The notes under the pieces: generated by a model
Seen by the model: the letters and a program-made list of their open reading frames with translations, nothing else
Told to the model about the DNA's origin: nothing
Databases searched by the model: none
Assembly: GCA_947628595.1 (NCBI GenBank)
Contig: CANRAN010000004.1
Span: 1-24,017, forward strand
Source: an uncultured Clostridia bacterium
GTDB lineage: Bacteria; Bacillota; Clostridia; Oscillospirales; Acutalibacteraceae
Direction: 5' to 3'
Length of the DNA stretch: 24,017 nucleotides
Shown: positions 6,850 through 13,869 of the stretch, piece after piece
Numbering within the stretch: the stretch's first letter is position 1
Layout of the letters: every line of letters starts with the position of its first letter
Made by a program: the position numbers and the translations under genes

Positions 6850-7088
6850 TGTGTAAAAATAAAAATATAATGTCGCTTTGGACAAAAAGATGTATGCAAG
6901 AACAACAGTCTTTGTATTATTTTTAGCCTGTAAGAACCATGCCCGGTATAGTCTATAATACTTATAAAATTATCACCCCAGTAAATTGAAAGACCAAGAA
7001 TTACTGCTGTTGCAACTTATAAGCCATACTATGTCAGGAACCTTCCAGCCGGTAAGCTCGCCTTTTATATTTTTTTCAGTGCAGACAT
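6850..7088 (-). pseudogene. pnuC: pnuC remnant (nicotinamide riboside/mononucleotide transporter), frameshifted
   Basis: No long frame is open, but joined pieces on the minus strand read like the start of a PnuC transporter: IKGELTGWKVPDIVWLI (about 7061-7011) in one frame, then ATAVILGLSIYWGDNFISII in another (about 7014-6955), then short pieces GMVLTG and LAYIFLSKATLY in other frames. PnuC proteins begin with a similar ELTGWK...WL...VILGLSLYWGD pattern, known to me from the family. The ATG at 7088 follows AGGGG but hits a stop after seven codons. At least two frameshifts and several stops are needed. The C-terminal two thirds are absent. The promoter at 7129-7157 is intact, so the loss may be fairly recent. 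Confidence 0.65.
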
Positions 7089-7128
7089 ATTTATCCCCTA
7101 ACAACTTAAATACATTTTAAGATTATCA

Positions 7129-7157
7129 ATCATATAATAAGTTTATATAAATGTCAA
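7129..7157 (-). promoter_or_regulatory. SigA-type promoter of the pnuC remnant
   Basis: TTGACA (7152-7157), a 17-bp spacer and TATGAT (7129-7134) on the minus strand, about 40 bp before the ATG of the remnant. It is well kept although the gene is broken, and may now add to murT-gatD transcription. Confidence 0.7.
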
Positions 7158-7300
7158 GATAAAAATATAAGTAATTTATCTGCATTTCCGGTCATTTTAT
7201 CATACAGCCTGCCAAAACAAAACCAGTTATATTTTGTGTATTGCTTTTATACGTCAATTATGCTTCCATAACCTCTATGATTTTTTGTTTAAAATCACCT

Positions 7301-7329
7301 TTGACAGAAAAAATATTTTTGCGTATAAT
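7301..7329 (+). promoter_or_regulatory. Consensus SigA promoter upstream of the MATE gene
   Basis: TTGACA (7301-7306), a 17-bp spacer and TATAAT (7324-7329): a perfect match to both hexamers at the ideal distance. The predicted start is near 7336, which lies inside the left arm of the hairpin 7333-7387. The leader to the MATE start codon is about 210 nt. Confidence 0.85.
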
Positions 7330-7332
7330 ATG

Positions 7333-7391
7333 AATACAACGTGTGGCTCTCAATGCGTAAATCCGGTTGAGGGCTACACGTTGTATTTTTA
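7333..7391 (+). terminator. 21-bp hairpin with U tract at the 5' end of the MATE leader
   Basis: Bases 7333-7353 pair with 7367-7387 without interruption (two G-U pairs), with a 13-base loop, and TTTTTAT closes the element. It looks like an intrinsic terminator but begins at the transcription start. It could be an attenuator, an mRNA-stabilising hairpin, or a DNA operator palindrome. Confidence 0.7.
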
Positions 7392-7544
7392 TGTAGGTAT
7401 GACTCGATTGCAGCAGCCAACCAGCAGACTGTTTAGTTGGAAGATCGTCTGTACATCGGGAACTTAATTGCGTGTGACCTTCGGCGTAAATTGGGCAATA
7501 GCCGTTGGCATACAATGTTTTCATGTGTGAAAGGAAGATTAAGA

Positions 7545-8960
7545 ATGGAAGAAGAATCAAATCAGTTTTTGGGGAATGAACGTATCGGAAAGCTTATGAA
7601 ACAGTATGCTGTTCCCTGTATAATTTCACTTCTGGTAGGTGCTTTGTATAATATTGTGGATCAGATTTTTATTGCAAATGCCGATTATCTCGGCTCTTAC
7701 GGAAATGCCGCAAATACGGTTGTTTTCCCGCTTACGGTTATCGCCCTTGCTGTTGCGGTTATGATCGGCGATGGCTGCTGTGCCTTTGTAAGTCTAAGCC
7801 TCGGAATGAAGGATCTTAAAAAAGCAAAGCAAAGTGTCGGCAATTCCATTGTTATAATTATCGCAAGCGGAATCATACTTTGCGCACTATATCTGATTTT
7901 TTCAAAACAAATCATTACAGTATTCGGCGGAACAGTCAATGCAGAAACATTCCGCCATTCGGAGGAATATTTCTTTTGGATTTCTCTCGGTATACCATTC
8001 TATATGTTCGGTCAGGCTATGAACCCGATTATACGTGCGGACGGTTCCCCGAAATTTGCAATGGTTTCAACCTTGCTCGGAGCAGTGATAAACATAATAC
8101 TTGACCCCATTTTTATTTTCGTGTTGAAATGGGGAATGACAGGGGCAGCTGTTGCCACTGTAATAGGGCAGCTTGCAACTGCGGTTATGGCAGTATGGTA
8201 TATTCTGAACATGAAGCTGGCAGGACCTGCTAAGAATGATTTCCGTATTGATTACCGTATATTGAGAAAAACACTGATGCTGGGTATCACAAGCTTTCTG
8301 TCACAGATATCGTTGGTTGCGGCTATGGCAGTCATCAACAATATGATATGCAAATACGGTGCTCAGGATTCCGTTTTCGGACAGGAGCAGTACGCACAGA
8401 TCCCAATGGCTGTTGTCGGTATAGTAATGAAATTTTTCCAAATTGTAATTTCAATCGTTGTAGGTATGGCGGCAGGCTGTATTCCCATAGCCGGATACAA
8501 CATGGGTGCAGGGTTAAGACATAGAGTCAAAAGTCTTTTTTCGCACCTCCTGATTGCCGAAGCAGCGGTCGGAATGTTTGCCTTGATTATTGTGGAAATT
8601 TTTCCTAAACAGCTTACTGCAATTTTTGGTGCAGCAAACGAAAGTGTATATTATACTGACTTTGCCGTCAAGTCATTCCGTATTTACCTCTGCATGATAA
8701 TTTTCGCCTGTGTAAATAAAGCGTGTTTTATATTCCTACAAGCCATGGGCAAGGCAGCGGAATCAACCATGCTTTCTATGATTCGTGAAATTGTATTCGG
8801 TGTGGGCTTCGCCTTATTACTCCCATTGTTATGGGGACTGGACGGTGTACTATATTCAATGCCTGTCTCCGACATCTTAACATTTATTATTGCTATTGTT
8901 TTGATAAAGAAAACATATAAAGAATTAAGCAAAGAAAAAGCTTCGGTTGCCATGAAATAA
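7545..8960 (+). CDS. MATE family multidrug efflux transporter
   Basis: The 471-residue protein has about twelve hydrophobic segments and the usual MATE layout of two six-helix halves. Typical segments are IGKLMKQYAVPCIISLLVGALYN at the N-terminus, FYMFGQAMNPIIRADG in the first half, and ISIVVGMAAGCIPIAGYNMGAG in the second. MATE proteins export cationic drugs and metabolites in exchange for sodium ions or protons; the substrate cannot be told from the sequence. ATG 7545 follows AAAGGAAG with a 7-base spacing; the frame is open upstream to 7437, but that region has no ribosome binding site and lies in the leader. The gene is alone, read from the consensus promoter at 7301 through a structured leader. 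No regulator gene (MarR, TetR, MerR) is next to it. Confidence 0.93.
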   Translation: MEEESNQFLGNERIGKLMKQYAVPCIISLLVGALYNIVDQIFIANADYLGSYGNAANTVVFPLTVIALAVAVMIGDGCCAFVSLSLGMKDLKKAKQSVGNSIVIIIASGIILCALYLIFSKQIITVFGGTVNAETFRHSEEYFFWISLGIPFYMFGQAMNPIIRADGSPKFAMVSTLLGAVINIILDPIFIFVLKWGMTGAAVATVIGQLATAVMAVWYILNMKLAGPAKNDFRIDYRILRKTLMLGITSFLSQISLVAAMAVINNMICKYGAQDSVFGQEQYAQIPMAVVGIVMKFFQIVISIVVGMAAGCIPIAGYNMGAGLRHRVKSLFSHLLIAEAAVGMFALIIVEIFPKQLTAIFGAANESVYYTDFAVKSFRIYLCMIIFACVNKACFIFLQAMGKAAESTMLSMIREIVFGVGFALLLPLLWGLDGVLYSMPVSDILTFIIAIVLIKKTYKELSKEKASVAMK

Positions 8961-9001
8961 TTTCTAAATTAATCAGCAGTTGGCGGCTAACCAACATTTC
9001 A

Positions 9002-9088
9002 TCACACCAACGCCCATGCGGTTAGGCTTCTGTCTGCAATTAATTCCGCATATAGTAAACTATGCATATGTTTGATTTCTTTATTCAT
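9002..9088 (-). CDS. Small ORF of 28 codons, unknown function
   Basis: On the minus strand a perfect AAAGGAGG (9099-9106) lies 10 bases before ATG 9088, which opens a frame starting MNKEIKHMHSLLYAELIADR and ending WALV. The ribosome binding site is the best part of the evidence; the peptide matches no family I recognise. A possible -10 TACAAT lies about 50 bp upstream, with a poor -35. The frame runs toward the convergent MATE gene, ending 41 bp from its stop. It could be a small protein, or the leftover start of a lost gene. Confidence 0.4.
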   Translation of the reverse strand: MNKEIKHMHSLLYAELIADRSLTAWALV

Positions 9089-9177
9089 AATAATAAAGCC
9101 TCCTTTGATTTTTATGCTGTTGACAAACCACAGCTTTATTGTATCATTGGAGGTTTTTTTATTTTTTAAAGCCACTG

Positions 9178-9198
9178 CCGGAGCTTCTCTCACTCCGG
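9178..9198. repeat. Short GC hairpin
   Basis: CCGGAG (9178-9183) and CTCCGG (9193-9198) form a 6-bp stem with a 9-base loop. It lies 22 bp beyond the tRNA-Leu terminator and has no tight U tract on either side, so its role is unclear. Confidence 0.35.
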
Positions 9199-9219
9199 AC
9201 TTAGCATAGGACACACTGT

Positions 9220-9248
9220 AAAAAAGCGTCCGGAGAATATCCGAACGC
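9220..9248 (-). terminator. Intrinsic terminator of tRNA-Leu
   Basis: On the minus strand GCGTTCGGA (9248-9240) pairs with TCCGGACGC (9234-9226), and six T follow at once. It lies 4 bp downstream of the tRNA. Confidence 0.9.
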
Positions 9249-9252
9249 AAGC

Positions 9253-9334
9253 TGCGGGTGACAGGACTTGAACCTGCACGGTTTTGCCACCAGAACCTAA
9301 ATCTGGCGCGTCTGCCAATTCCGCCACACCCGCA
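9253..9334 (-). tRNA. tRNA-Leu(TAG)
   Basis: The 82-base gene on the minus strand starts TGCGGGTGTGGCGG and ends CACCCGCA, giving a full acceptor stem. The anticodon loop ATTTAGG gives TAG. A long variable arm (GGTGGCAAAACCGTG region) and the T-arm GGTTCAAGTCC are present, as for leucine tRNAs. The CCA end is not encoded. Confidence 0.96.
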
Positions 9335-9364
9335 AATATAACGACACCGACAAGCGCAAGTGAA

Positions 9365-9393
9365 ATTATACAGTAAAATCTGACATTTGTCAA
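9365..9393 (-). promoter_or_regulatory. SigA-type promoter of tRNA-Leu
   Basis: TTGACA (9388-9393), a 17-bp spacer and TATAAT (9365-9370) on the minus strand, both perfect. The start would be about 24 bp before the tRNA. The rest of the stretch from 9394 to 9588 is AT-rich and I see nothing else in it. Confidence 0.9.
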
Positions 9394-9588
9394 TAGGTTA
9401 TTTTATAATTAGGAAATTTTCACATACTCACGAAAACAAAATAAAGATACCTAAACAAATTATGCAAAACACCTCTATATGGCATAATATAAAAAACATA
9501 ATTACCATAGCTGTAAGTTTTTTATATAATGTGTGATTTTTCTGTATAATACTGCATATTTTTAATTTTTTATCTGTTTAAAATAATC

Positions 9589-9622
9589 GGACTGTGGATT
9601 CAAGATCTTAAATCCACAATCC
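9589..9622. terminator. Hairpin downstream of sigE
   Basis: GGACTGTGGATT and AATCCACAATCC form a stem around the palindromic core AAGATCTT. The minus-strand exit is ATTATTTT, a loose U tract. It follows the sigE stop codon by 19 bp. Confidence 0.65.
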
Positions 9623-9640
9623 ATTGTCTTTATTATATAA

Positions 9641-10375
9641 TTATGCACTCTTGCTGTCGTCACTTATCTCCCTTTTAAGCCTGCGTATTATCTTCTTTTC
9701 AAGACGTGATATATACGACTGCGATATTCCGAGCATATCTGCCACTTCCTTTTGTGTATGTGCCTTTTTTCCGTTAAGACCAAATCTAAGCTCCATTATC
9801 AAAAGCTCACGCTCATTAAGTCTGTTTACTGCCTGCAACAGCTGGTTTTCCTCCGATTCCTTTTCTATGCGCATATTGACCATATCACTGTCACTGCCGA
9901 GGATATCCGCAATAAGAAGCTCGTTTCCGTCATAATCCACATTCAACGGCTCATCAATAGAAATTTCATTTTTCTGCTGTGAGGTCTTACGCAAAAACAT
10001 GAGTATTTCATTTTCTATACAGCGTGATGCATAGGTTGCAAGCTTTATCCCCTTTTCGGGGCGGAATGTATTGACCGCCTTTATAAGTCCTATCGTCCCT
10101 ATTGATATAAGATCCTCAACACACAGATTTGACGATTCAAATTTCTTTGCTATATAAACCACAAGCCTGAGATTATGCGTTATTAACGGTTCTCTTGCAC
10201 TTTCATCACCGTTTTGTATTCGCTGCATGATCTCATTTTCCTCCTCAGCTTTCAGCGGTGGAGGGAGCGTTTCGGGGCCGTTTATGTAATATATCCCCTC
10301 TTTACCCATAATCATCATACGGAGTCTTGCAATACCGCTGACTGCCAACTCAGAAACCCTTTTCAATTTACTCAT
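9641..10375 (-). CDS. sigE: RNA polymerase sporulation sigma factor SigE
   Basis: The 244-residue protein directs mother-cell transcription after the asymmetric division. The N-terminal pro-sequence (MSKLKRVSELAVSGIARL) is hydrophobic and amphipathic, and the segment YYINGPETLPPPL is the usual cleavage region. Region 2 (NLRLVVYIAKKF, then EDLISIGTIGLIKAVNTF) binds core and the -10 element; region 4 (LGISQSYISRLEKKIIRRLK) carries the helix-turn-helix for the -35. It is made as inactive pro-SigE and activated by the neighbouring SpoIIGA. ATG 10375 follows AAAGGGG with a good spacing. It lies 72 bp after spoIIGA on the same strand, the standard spoIIG pairing. Confidence 0.96.
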   Translation of the reverse strand: MSKLKRVSELAVSGIARLRMMIMGKEGIYYINGPETLPPPLKAEEENEIMQRIQNGDESAREPLITHNLRLVVYIAKKFESSNLCVEDLISIGTIGLIKAVNTFRPEKGIKLATYASRCIENEILMFLRKTSQQKNEISIDEPLNVDYDGNELLIADILGSDSDMVNMRIEKESEENQLLQAVNRLNERELLIMELRFGLNGKKAHTQKEVADMLGISQSYISRLEKKIIRRLKREISDDSKSA

Positions 10376-10447
10376 ATCATACCCCTTTATTCTATATACG
10401 CATTGTCAGTTTTTACAGCCGCCTATCTATCCTGCCCACATAAATTT

Positions 10448-11293
10448 TCAAGGAATTAGCTCCGTCGGTACAAGTGCATCCGCCTCCCCTACTATTCTCC
10501 CGTTTTTGCAAAGCGCAATATATGCAGCTACGTCAAACCTCCTCCCACCAATTTCAATACAGATACTATCTGCACGAAATGCAGCCATAACTCCCTCTCC
10601 CCCCACTGATGAATACGGTATCATTCTTATTCCGCTCGGCATTTCCCCTGATAGCTCTGTATTTACAAGTTCCGAAAAATCCTTAAAAAGCTCCTGTCTG
10701 ACAACTATTGCCATATCCCCCGAAAACGGCTCCTTAAGGCTGTTACCCGTATCCAACTTACCCCTACAATTTATTTCCCTGCCTTTATATCTGATTTTCA
10801 GCGTACAAGCAGTATCCCCAACATCTCCCCTCCCCGTTATCCTCATAATAACTCTCAGTATTATATAACATACCAATGTCGTTATAACGAGTGTTAGCGG
10901 CGACATTGCAATATAAACACTACTGTTGCGTATGATTATATTCTCCGGTGAAAACAGAAGCCATACTGCTATCATTGCCCCACAGTAGCCAAAGCTTATG
11001 AGAAAAAAGGCTGCCGCTGTTTTTATAAAACTGACTCTTTCAATCGGTGCAAATGTCGAGGCAACAACAATACACGCTGTTATAAGACTTATTACCATTG
11101 ACAATCCCGATGATATAGGAGGCAACAGAATTACAAAGGAGCTTATTCCCCCCACTGTCGCACCGAGAAACAGCCTCCGTCTTTTGCAGCTCAATGACAT
11201 GAATTTTTTTACCGTAAGCAATATAATATAGTCTACTACAAAATTGACGCAAAAAAGTATATCAATATATATTGTCTGCCCCAAGCCGCTCAC
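10448..11293 (-). CDS. spoIIGA: Sigma-E processing peptidase SpoIIGA
   Basis: The 281-residue protein is the membrane aspartic protease that cleaves pro-SigE at the sporulation septum. The N-terminal half has about five membrane segments (IYIDILFCVNFVVDYIILL onward to about residue 150). The C-terminal cytosolic domain holds KLDTGNSLKEP, whose DTGN carries the catalytic aspartate. The Bacillus subtilis protein is 309 residues, so this is slightly shorter. The start is a GTG at 11293, preceded by AGGGGTGG at short distance; a TTG three codons later is a weaker choice, and the family normally starts just before the IYID segment. A Spo0A-box-like sequence lies 14 bp upstream. mazF lies 179 bp upstream in the same direction. 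Confidence 0.93.
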   Translation of the reverse strand: MSGLGQTIYIDILFCVNFVVDYIILLTVKKFMSLSCKRRRLFLGATVGGISSFVILLPPISSGLSMVISLITACIVVASTFAPIERVSFIKTAAAFFLISFGYCGAMIAVWLLFSPENIIIRNSSVYIAMSPLTLVITTLVCYIILRVIMRITGRGDVGDTACTLKIRYKGREINCRGKLDTGNSLKEPFSGDMAIVVRQELFKDFSELVNTELSGEMPSGIRMIPYSSVGGEGVMAAFRADSICIEIGGRRFDVAAYIALCKNGRIVGEADALVPTELIP

Positions 11294-11306
11294 TCCACCC
11301 CTGTCA

Positions 11307-11317
11307 TTTGACGAAAA
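11307..11317 (+). promoter_or_regulatory. Spo0A-box-like site upstream of spoIIGA
   Basis: TTTGACGAAAA on the plus strand matches the 0A box pattern TTTGWCGAAAA of sporulating Firmicutes. Spo0A is known to activate spoIIG transcription in Bacillus. Here the site is only 14 bp from the GTG start, closer than the Bacillus boxes, and I found no good -35/-10 pair around it. Confidence 0.4.
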
Positions 11318-11387
11318 TATGATAACACAGGAAAAGCGAATAATTTGTCTTTAATCAATTTAACTCAGTTTAGCCCAAAAAGATTGA

Positions 11388-11445
11388 AAATAACCGCATA
11401 GGGTGTCTGATTTCTGTTTATCCGTTGCTTAAACACCCCGTGCGG
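11388..11445 (-). terminator. Terminator-like hairpin after mazF
   Basis: Bases 11394-11406 (CCGCATAGGGTGT) pair with 11433-11445 (ACACCCCGTGCGG) with one mismatch and one G-U pair, with a 26-base loop. On the minus strand TTATTTTC follows. It separates mazF from spoIIGA. Part of it resembles the small RNA at 1262-1282. Confidence 0.65.
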
Positions 11446-11472
11446 CATAATATACGGAATTGAGAATTTCGG

Positions 11473-11844
11473 TTATGTTGCTGATCTGTGTACATTTTCG
11501 GCAGCCAGACCAAAGCTTATCGACAGTGCCTCGTCAACCTTATACATATCATAGGGACTGAGTGTCCCCATTTTTTCCTTAAGACGTGTTTTGTCTATTG
11601 TACGTATCTGCTCAAGCAATACAACCGAATCCTTTGCAAGACCGCTGTGGTCCGCATACAGCTTAATATGAGTCGGAAGCTTGGCTTTTGAACCTCTGCT
11701 TGTAATAGCGGCAGCTATTACAGTTGGACTGTATCTGTTTCCGATATTATTCTGTATTATCAGAACGGGACGTATTCCCCCCTGCTCCGAACCTACAACG
11801 GGACTCAGATCTGCATAATAAATATCTCCTCGTCTGACCAGCAT
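11473..11844 (-). CDS. mazF: MazF/PemK-family mRNA interferase, no antitoxin gene seen
   Basis: The 123-residue protein matches the MazF/NdoA toxins of Firmicutes, which cut mRNA at short sequence motifs. The start RRGDIYYADLSPVVGSEQGG is the family signature; the residues known to be catalytic in Bacillus MazF, R25 and T48, are both present at the same numbers (GGIRPV, AAITS). Length is normal. MazE/EndoAI-type antitoxins usually lie directly upstream, but the 353 bp before this gene contain no frame that looks like one. The ribosome binding site GGAG is about 11 bases from ATG 11844, rather far. The leader can form nested stems. The gene may be a housekeeping RNase, or its antitoxin lies elsewhere. 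Confidence 0.92.
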   Translation of the reverse strand: MLVRRGDIYYADLSPVVGSEQGGIRPVLIIQNNIGNRYSPTVIAAAITSRGSKAKLPTHIKLYADHSGLAKDSVVLLEQIRTIDKTRLKEKMGTLSPYDMYKVDEALSISFGLAAENVHRSAT

Positions 11845-11875
11845 AGCTTTTCACGCTCCGAATTTTTAATTTTTT

Positions 11876-11937
11876 GTGCCGATAATAATATTTTGTCCTT
11901 TATGAACAAAAATAATCACTGCCTACGAATTCGGCAC
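11876..11937 (-). promoter_or_regulatory. Nested inverted repeats in the mazF leader
   Basis: Outer arms GTGCCGA (11876-11882) and TCGGCAC (11931-11937) enclose an inner stem, 11889-11896 with 11906-11914 (one bulge). The element lies 30-95 bp before the mazF start codon. A TATAAT occurs next to it on the minus strand (11938-11943), without a convincing -35. Confidence 0.4.
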
Positions 11938-12023
11938 ATTATATATTATTCAGATTTCATATCGTTTGAGCCTGCATAATAATTTCTGTTATTTATGTAT
12001 TCCTGCCTTAGGCAAATATTTTC

Positions 12024-12089
12024 TATCGCCCCCTCCGATAATATGCCGTCCGCAAGCTGTGATATATTTAAGTATATGCTCACACAGCT
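12024..12089. repeat. Two further hairpins in the 353-bp gap between mazF and rluA
   Basis: TATCG/CGATA (12024-12028, 12036-12040) has a C-rich loop on the plus strand (G-rich on the minus). AGCTGTG/CACAGCT (12055-12061, 12083-12089) encloses a second short AT stem. No gene is seen in this gap; a structured leader or a small RNA is possible. Confidence 0.3.
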
Positions 12090-12132
12090 ATTTTAAGAAC
12101 CGAACATATACGAGAATTTATCCTCATAATGC

Positions 12133-12186
12133 AAAAAAGACAGAGGCTGTCGCATTAAGCTATAAAACCTAATGTTACAGTCCTCT
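12133..12186 (-). terminator. Terminator of the HAD-rluA operon
   Basis: On the minus strand AGAGGACTGTAACATTA pairs with TAATGCGACAGCCTCT (12142-12186, with a small internal mismatch), and GTCTTTTTTG follows. It lies 12 bp after the rluA stop codon. Confidence 0.85.
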
Positions 12187-12197
12187 TAAATAAAAAA

Positions 12198-13046
12198 TTA
12201 TTTTATTTCCTCAAAAAAATCTATATTTTTTCGTATGGTAACAGTTTTCCCGCTTTCGGGATGTATAAAGCTTATCTCAGCACAATGCAGACATTGACGG
12301 GGGAATTTTTCCCTCCTGCCTCCATACATATCATCCCCTGCAAGAGGATATCCCTTGCAGGAAAAATGGGCTCTTATCTGGTGTGTTCTTCCTGTTTCAA
12401 GATGTATCTCGAGGAGAGTATATTCATCCCCGTAATTCTTTACGGTTGTGTAATGTGTTATTGCCCTAACTCCCCCTTCACCTATCTCTCTCTGAATACC
12501 ATGCCCCTCTTTTAATCGCAGCGGCTCGTCGATAGTCCCACTGCCATCAATTCTTCCCTCACACAGAGCAATATAAAGCTTTTCAGTATGGTTCTTAAGA
12601 AATGCCGCGGCATATGCATTTTTTGCGGCAAGCACAAGCCCCGAGGTGTCCTTGTCAAGTCTGTTTATAACTCTGAATATATATCTTTCACCCATAATCT
12701 CTGCATGGTATGCGGCTGCATTTGCAAGGGTATTCAGATGGTAATCCTTGACAGGATGCACAGGCATATACGGCGGCTTATTGAATACTATAACCTGACT
12801 GTCCTCATATACTATTTCTACGGGCAAATTCACAGGCTCTATATGCATATCGTCATCCGGAAATCTCAGTTCAATTGTATCACCTGCATGAAGTATATCT
12901 ATACTCCGTGTATGCTCTCCATTACACGTAATACCCATCTCGGTTCTTTTAAGCCTTGCAAGACTCCTTGCTGATACCGAGCAATGCTTTCGTAAAAAAT
13001 CCTTTACGCATATACCCTCAAGTTCCCCCGGAACAGTAAATCTCAT
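12198..13046 (-). CDS. RluA-family 23S rRNA pseudouridine synthase
   Basis: The 282-residue enzyme converts uridines in structured RNA, probably 23S rRNA, to pseudouridine. An N-terminal S4-like RNA-binding domain (about residues 12-60) is followed by the catalytic domain, with VFNKPPYMPVHP (87-98) and the signature NRLDKDTSGL, where D131 is the catalytic aspartate. The C-terminal GRTHQIRAHF motif binds the target. Layout and length resemble RluD-type enzymes, but the modified position cannot be read from sequence. The ATG at 13046 overlaps the TGA of the upstream HAD gene by 4 bp, so the two are translationally coupled. Confidence 0.92.
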   Translation of the reverse strand: MRFTVPGELEGICVKDFLRKHCSVSARSLARLKRTEMGITCNGEHTRSIDILHAGDTIELRFPDDDMHIEPVNLPVEIVYEDSQVIVFNKPPYMPVHPVKDYHLNTLANAAAYHAEIMGERYIFRVINRLDKDTSGLVLAAKNAYAAAFLKNHTEKLYIALCEGRIDGSGTIDEPLRLKEGHGIQREIGEGGVRAITHYTTVKNYGDEYTLLEIHLETGRTHQIRAHFSCKGYPLAGDDMYGGRREKFPRQCLHCAEISFIHPESGKTVTIRKNIDFFEEIK

Positions 13047-13741
13047 ACCCCATCCTCCATGGAAATATCCTTTATTTCCAAAAGTTTATTTATCCTATAA
13101 TCACATAGCTCATCGGGCATTTTCACTCTATTATCCGGATCATACAGACAGGTCGTCAAACCTGCATTTCTGCCCCCCTGCATATCCGATGTCAGTGAAT
13201 CTCCGACAACAAGGATTTTCCCCTTATCCTTTTCCGGAATATCCGAAAGAACATAATCAAAAAATTCCTTCATCGGCTTCTGAAAGCCTATTTCCTCGGA
13301 AATATAAATTTTCCTGATAAATCGGGTTATATCTGTCCGTGCAAAACGTCCTCTCTGCACAATTTGCATACCGTTTGTTATTATGTACATATCAAATAAT
13401 TCGGACAATTCTTCCAGTGCCGTATATGCACCGTCTATAAGTGTTCCCTGCCTTGAAAGCTGCGCCACATATTCTCCTGCAAGAACATCGGGATTGCCGA
13501 AGCCGTGAAAGCATTTTTCTATAAGCTCCCTAAAACGTTGTATTTTCAATTCGGAACGTGTTGTTTTATTCTGCTCAAGCTCTTTCCAGAGTCTGTCATT
13601 TATAATGCTGAAGCTGTTGTATATATAATTATTGAATTCCATACCTGAATTTATTATCGTATTCTTCAAAGCATTATATTCACATAGCGGAAAATCAAAT
13701 ATTGTATTATCCGCATCCATAAGTATTGTTGTAAATTTCAT
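13043..13741 (-). CDS. HAD-family phosphatase, YjjG-like noncanonical nucleotidase
   Basis: The 232-residue protein has the four HAD motifs: MDADNTIFDF (motif I, nucleophile D8 and acid D10), YIITNGMQIVQ (motif II), the lysine in EIGFQKPMKEFF (motif III) and VVGDSLTSDMQGG (motif IV). A helical cap lies between motifs I and II. YjjG relatives remove phosphate from nucleotides such as dUMP and damaged pyrimidine nucleotides (house-cleaning). ATG 13741 is preferred because ACGGAGG lies 5 bases upstream; the frame is open to 13759. A terminator-like hairpin (13761-13805) lies just upstream, so expression may depend on read-through from clpX. Confidence 0.85.
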   Translation of the reverse strand: MKFTTILMDADNTIFDFPLCEYNALKNTIINSGMEFNNYIYNSFSIINDRLWKELEQNKTTRSELKIQRFRELIEKCFHGFGNPDVLAGEYVAQLSRQGTLIDGAYTALEELSELFDMYIITNGMQIVQRGRFARTDITRFIRKIYISEEIGFQKPMKEFFDYVLSDIPEKDKGKILVVGDSLTSDMQGGRNAGLTTCLYDPDNRVKMPDELCDYRINKLLEIKDISMEDGV

Positions 13742-13760
13742 ATAACCTCCGTAAACCAAA

Positions 13761-13805
13761 AGAGTATCCGCTAAACGCTTATTATGACGTTTGTTCGGAT
13801 ACTCT
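13761..13805 (-). terminator. Terminator after clpX, just upstream of the HAD gene
   Basis: AGAGTATCCG pairs perfectly with CGGATACTCT, with an inner AAACG/CGTTT stem. On the minus strand the stem ends in TCTTTTGG. It lies 64 bp past the clpX stop codon and 20 bp before the HAD start codon. Confidence 0.75.
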
Positions 13806-13869
13806 CTATTTTGTCTTAAATCAGCAATGCTCCGACCCCCACTGTCCTATGATACATCATAAGCTATCA

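Noticed and set aside
7437..7544. Upstream extension of the MATE protein by 36 codons
   Set aside because: The added residues are polar and unlike MATE N-termini, and no ribosome binding site precedes them; the site AAAGGAAG fits the ATG at 7545.
7301..7544. A known riboswitch (guanidine, PreQ1, fluoride, purine types) before the MATE gene
   Set aside because: I compared the leader with the core motifs of these classes from memory and none matched; a class I do not know remains possible.
9091..9250. 82-codon reading of the frame that ends at 9002
   Set aside because: The first 54 codons run through the tRNA-Leu terminator; only the last 28 codons follow a ribosome binding site.
9190..9393. 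67-codon frame across the tRNA-Leu gene
   Set aside because: It is translated tRNA sequence, a common false call.
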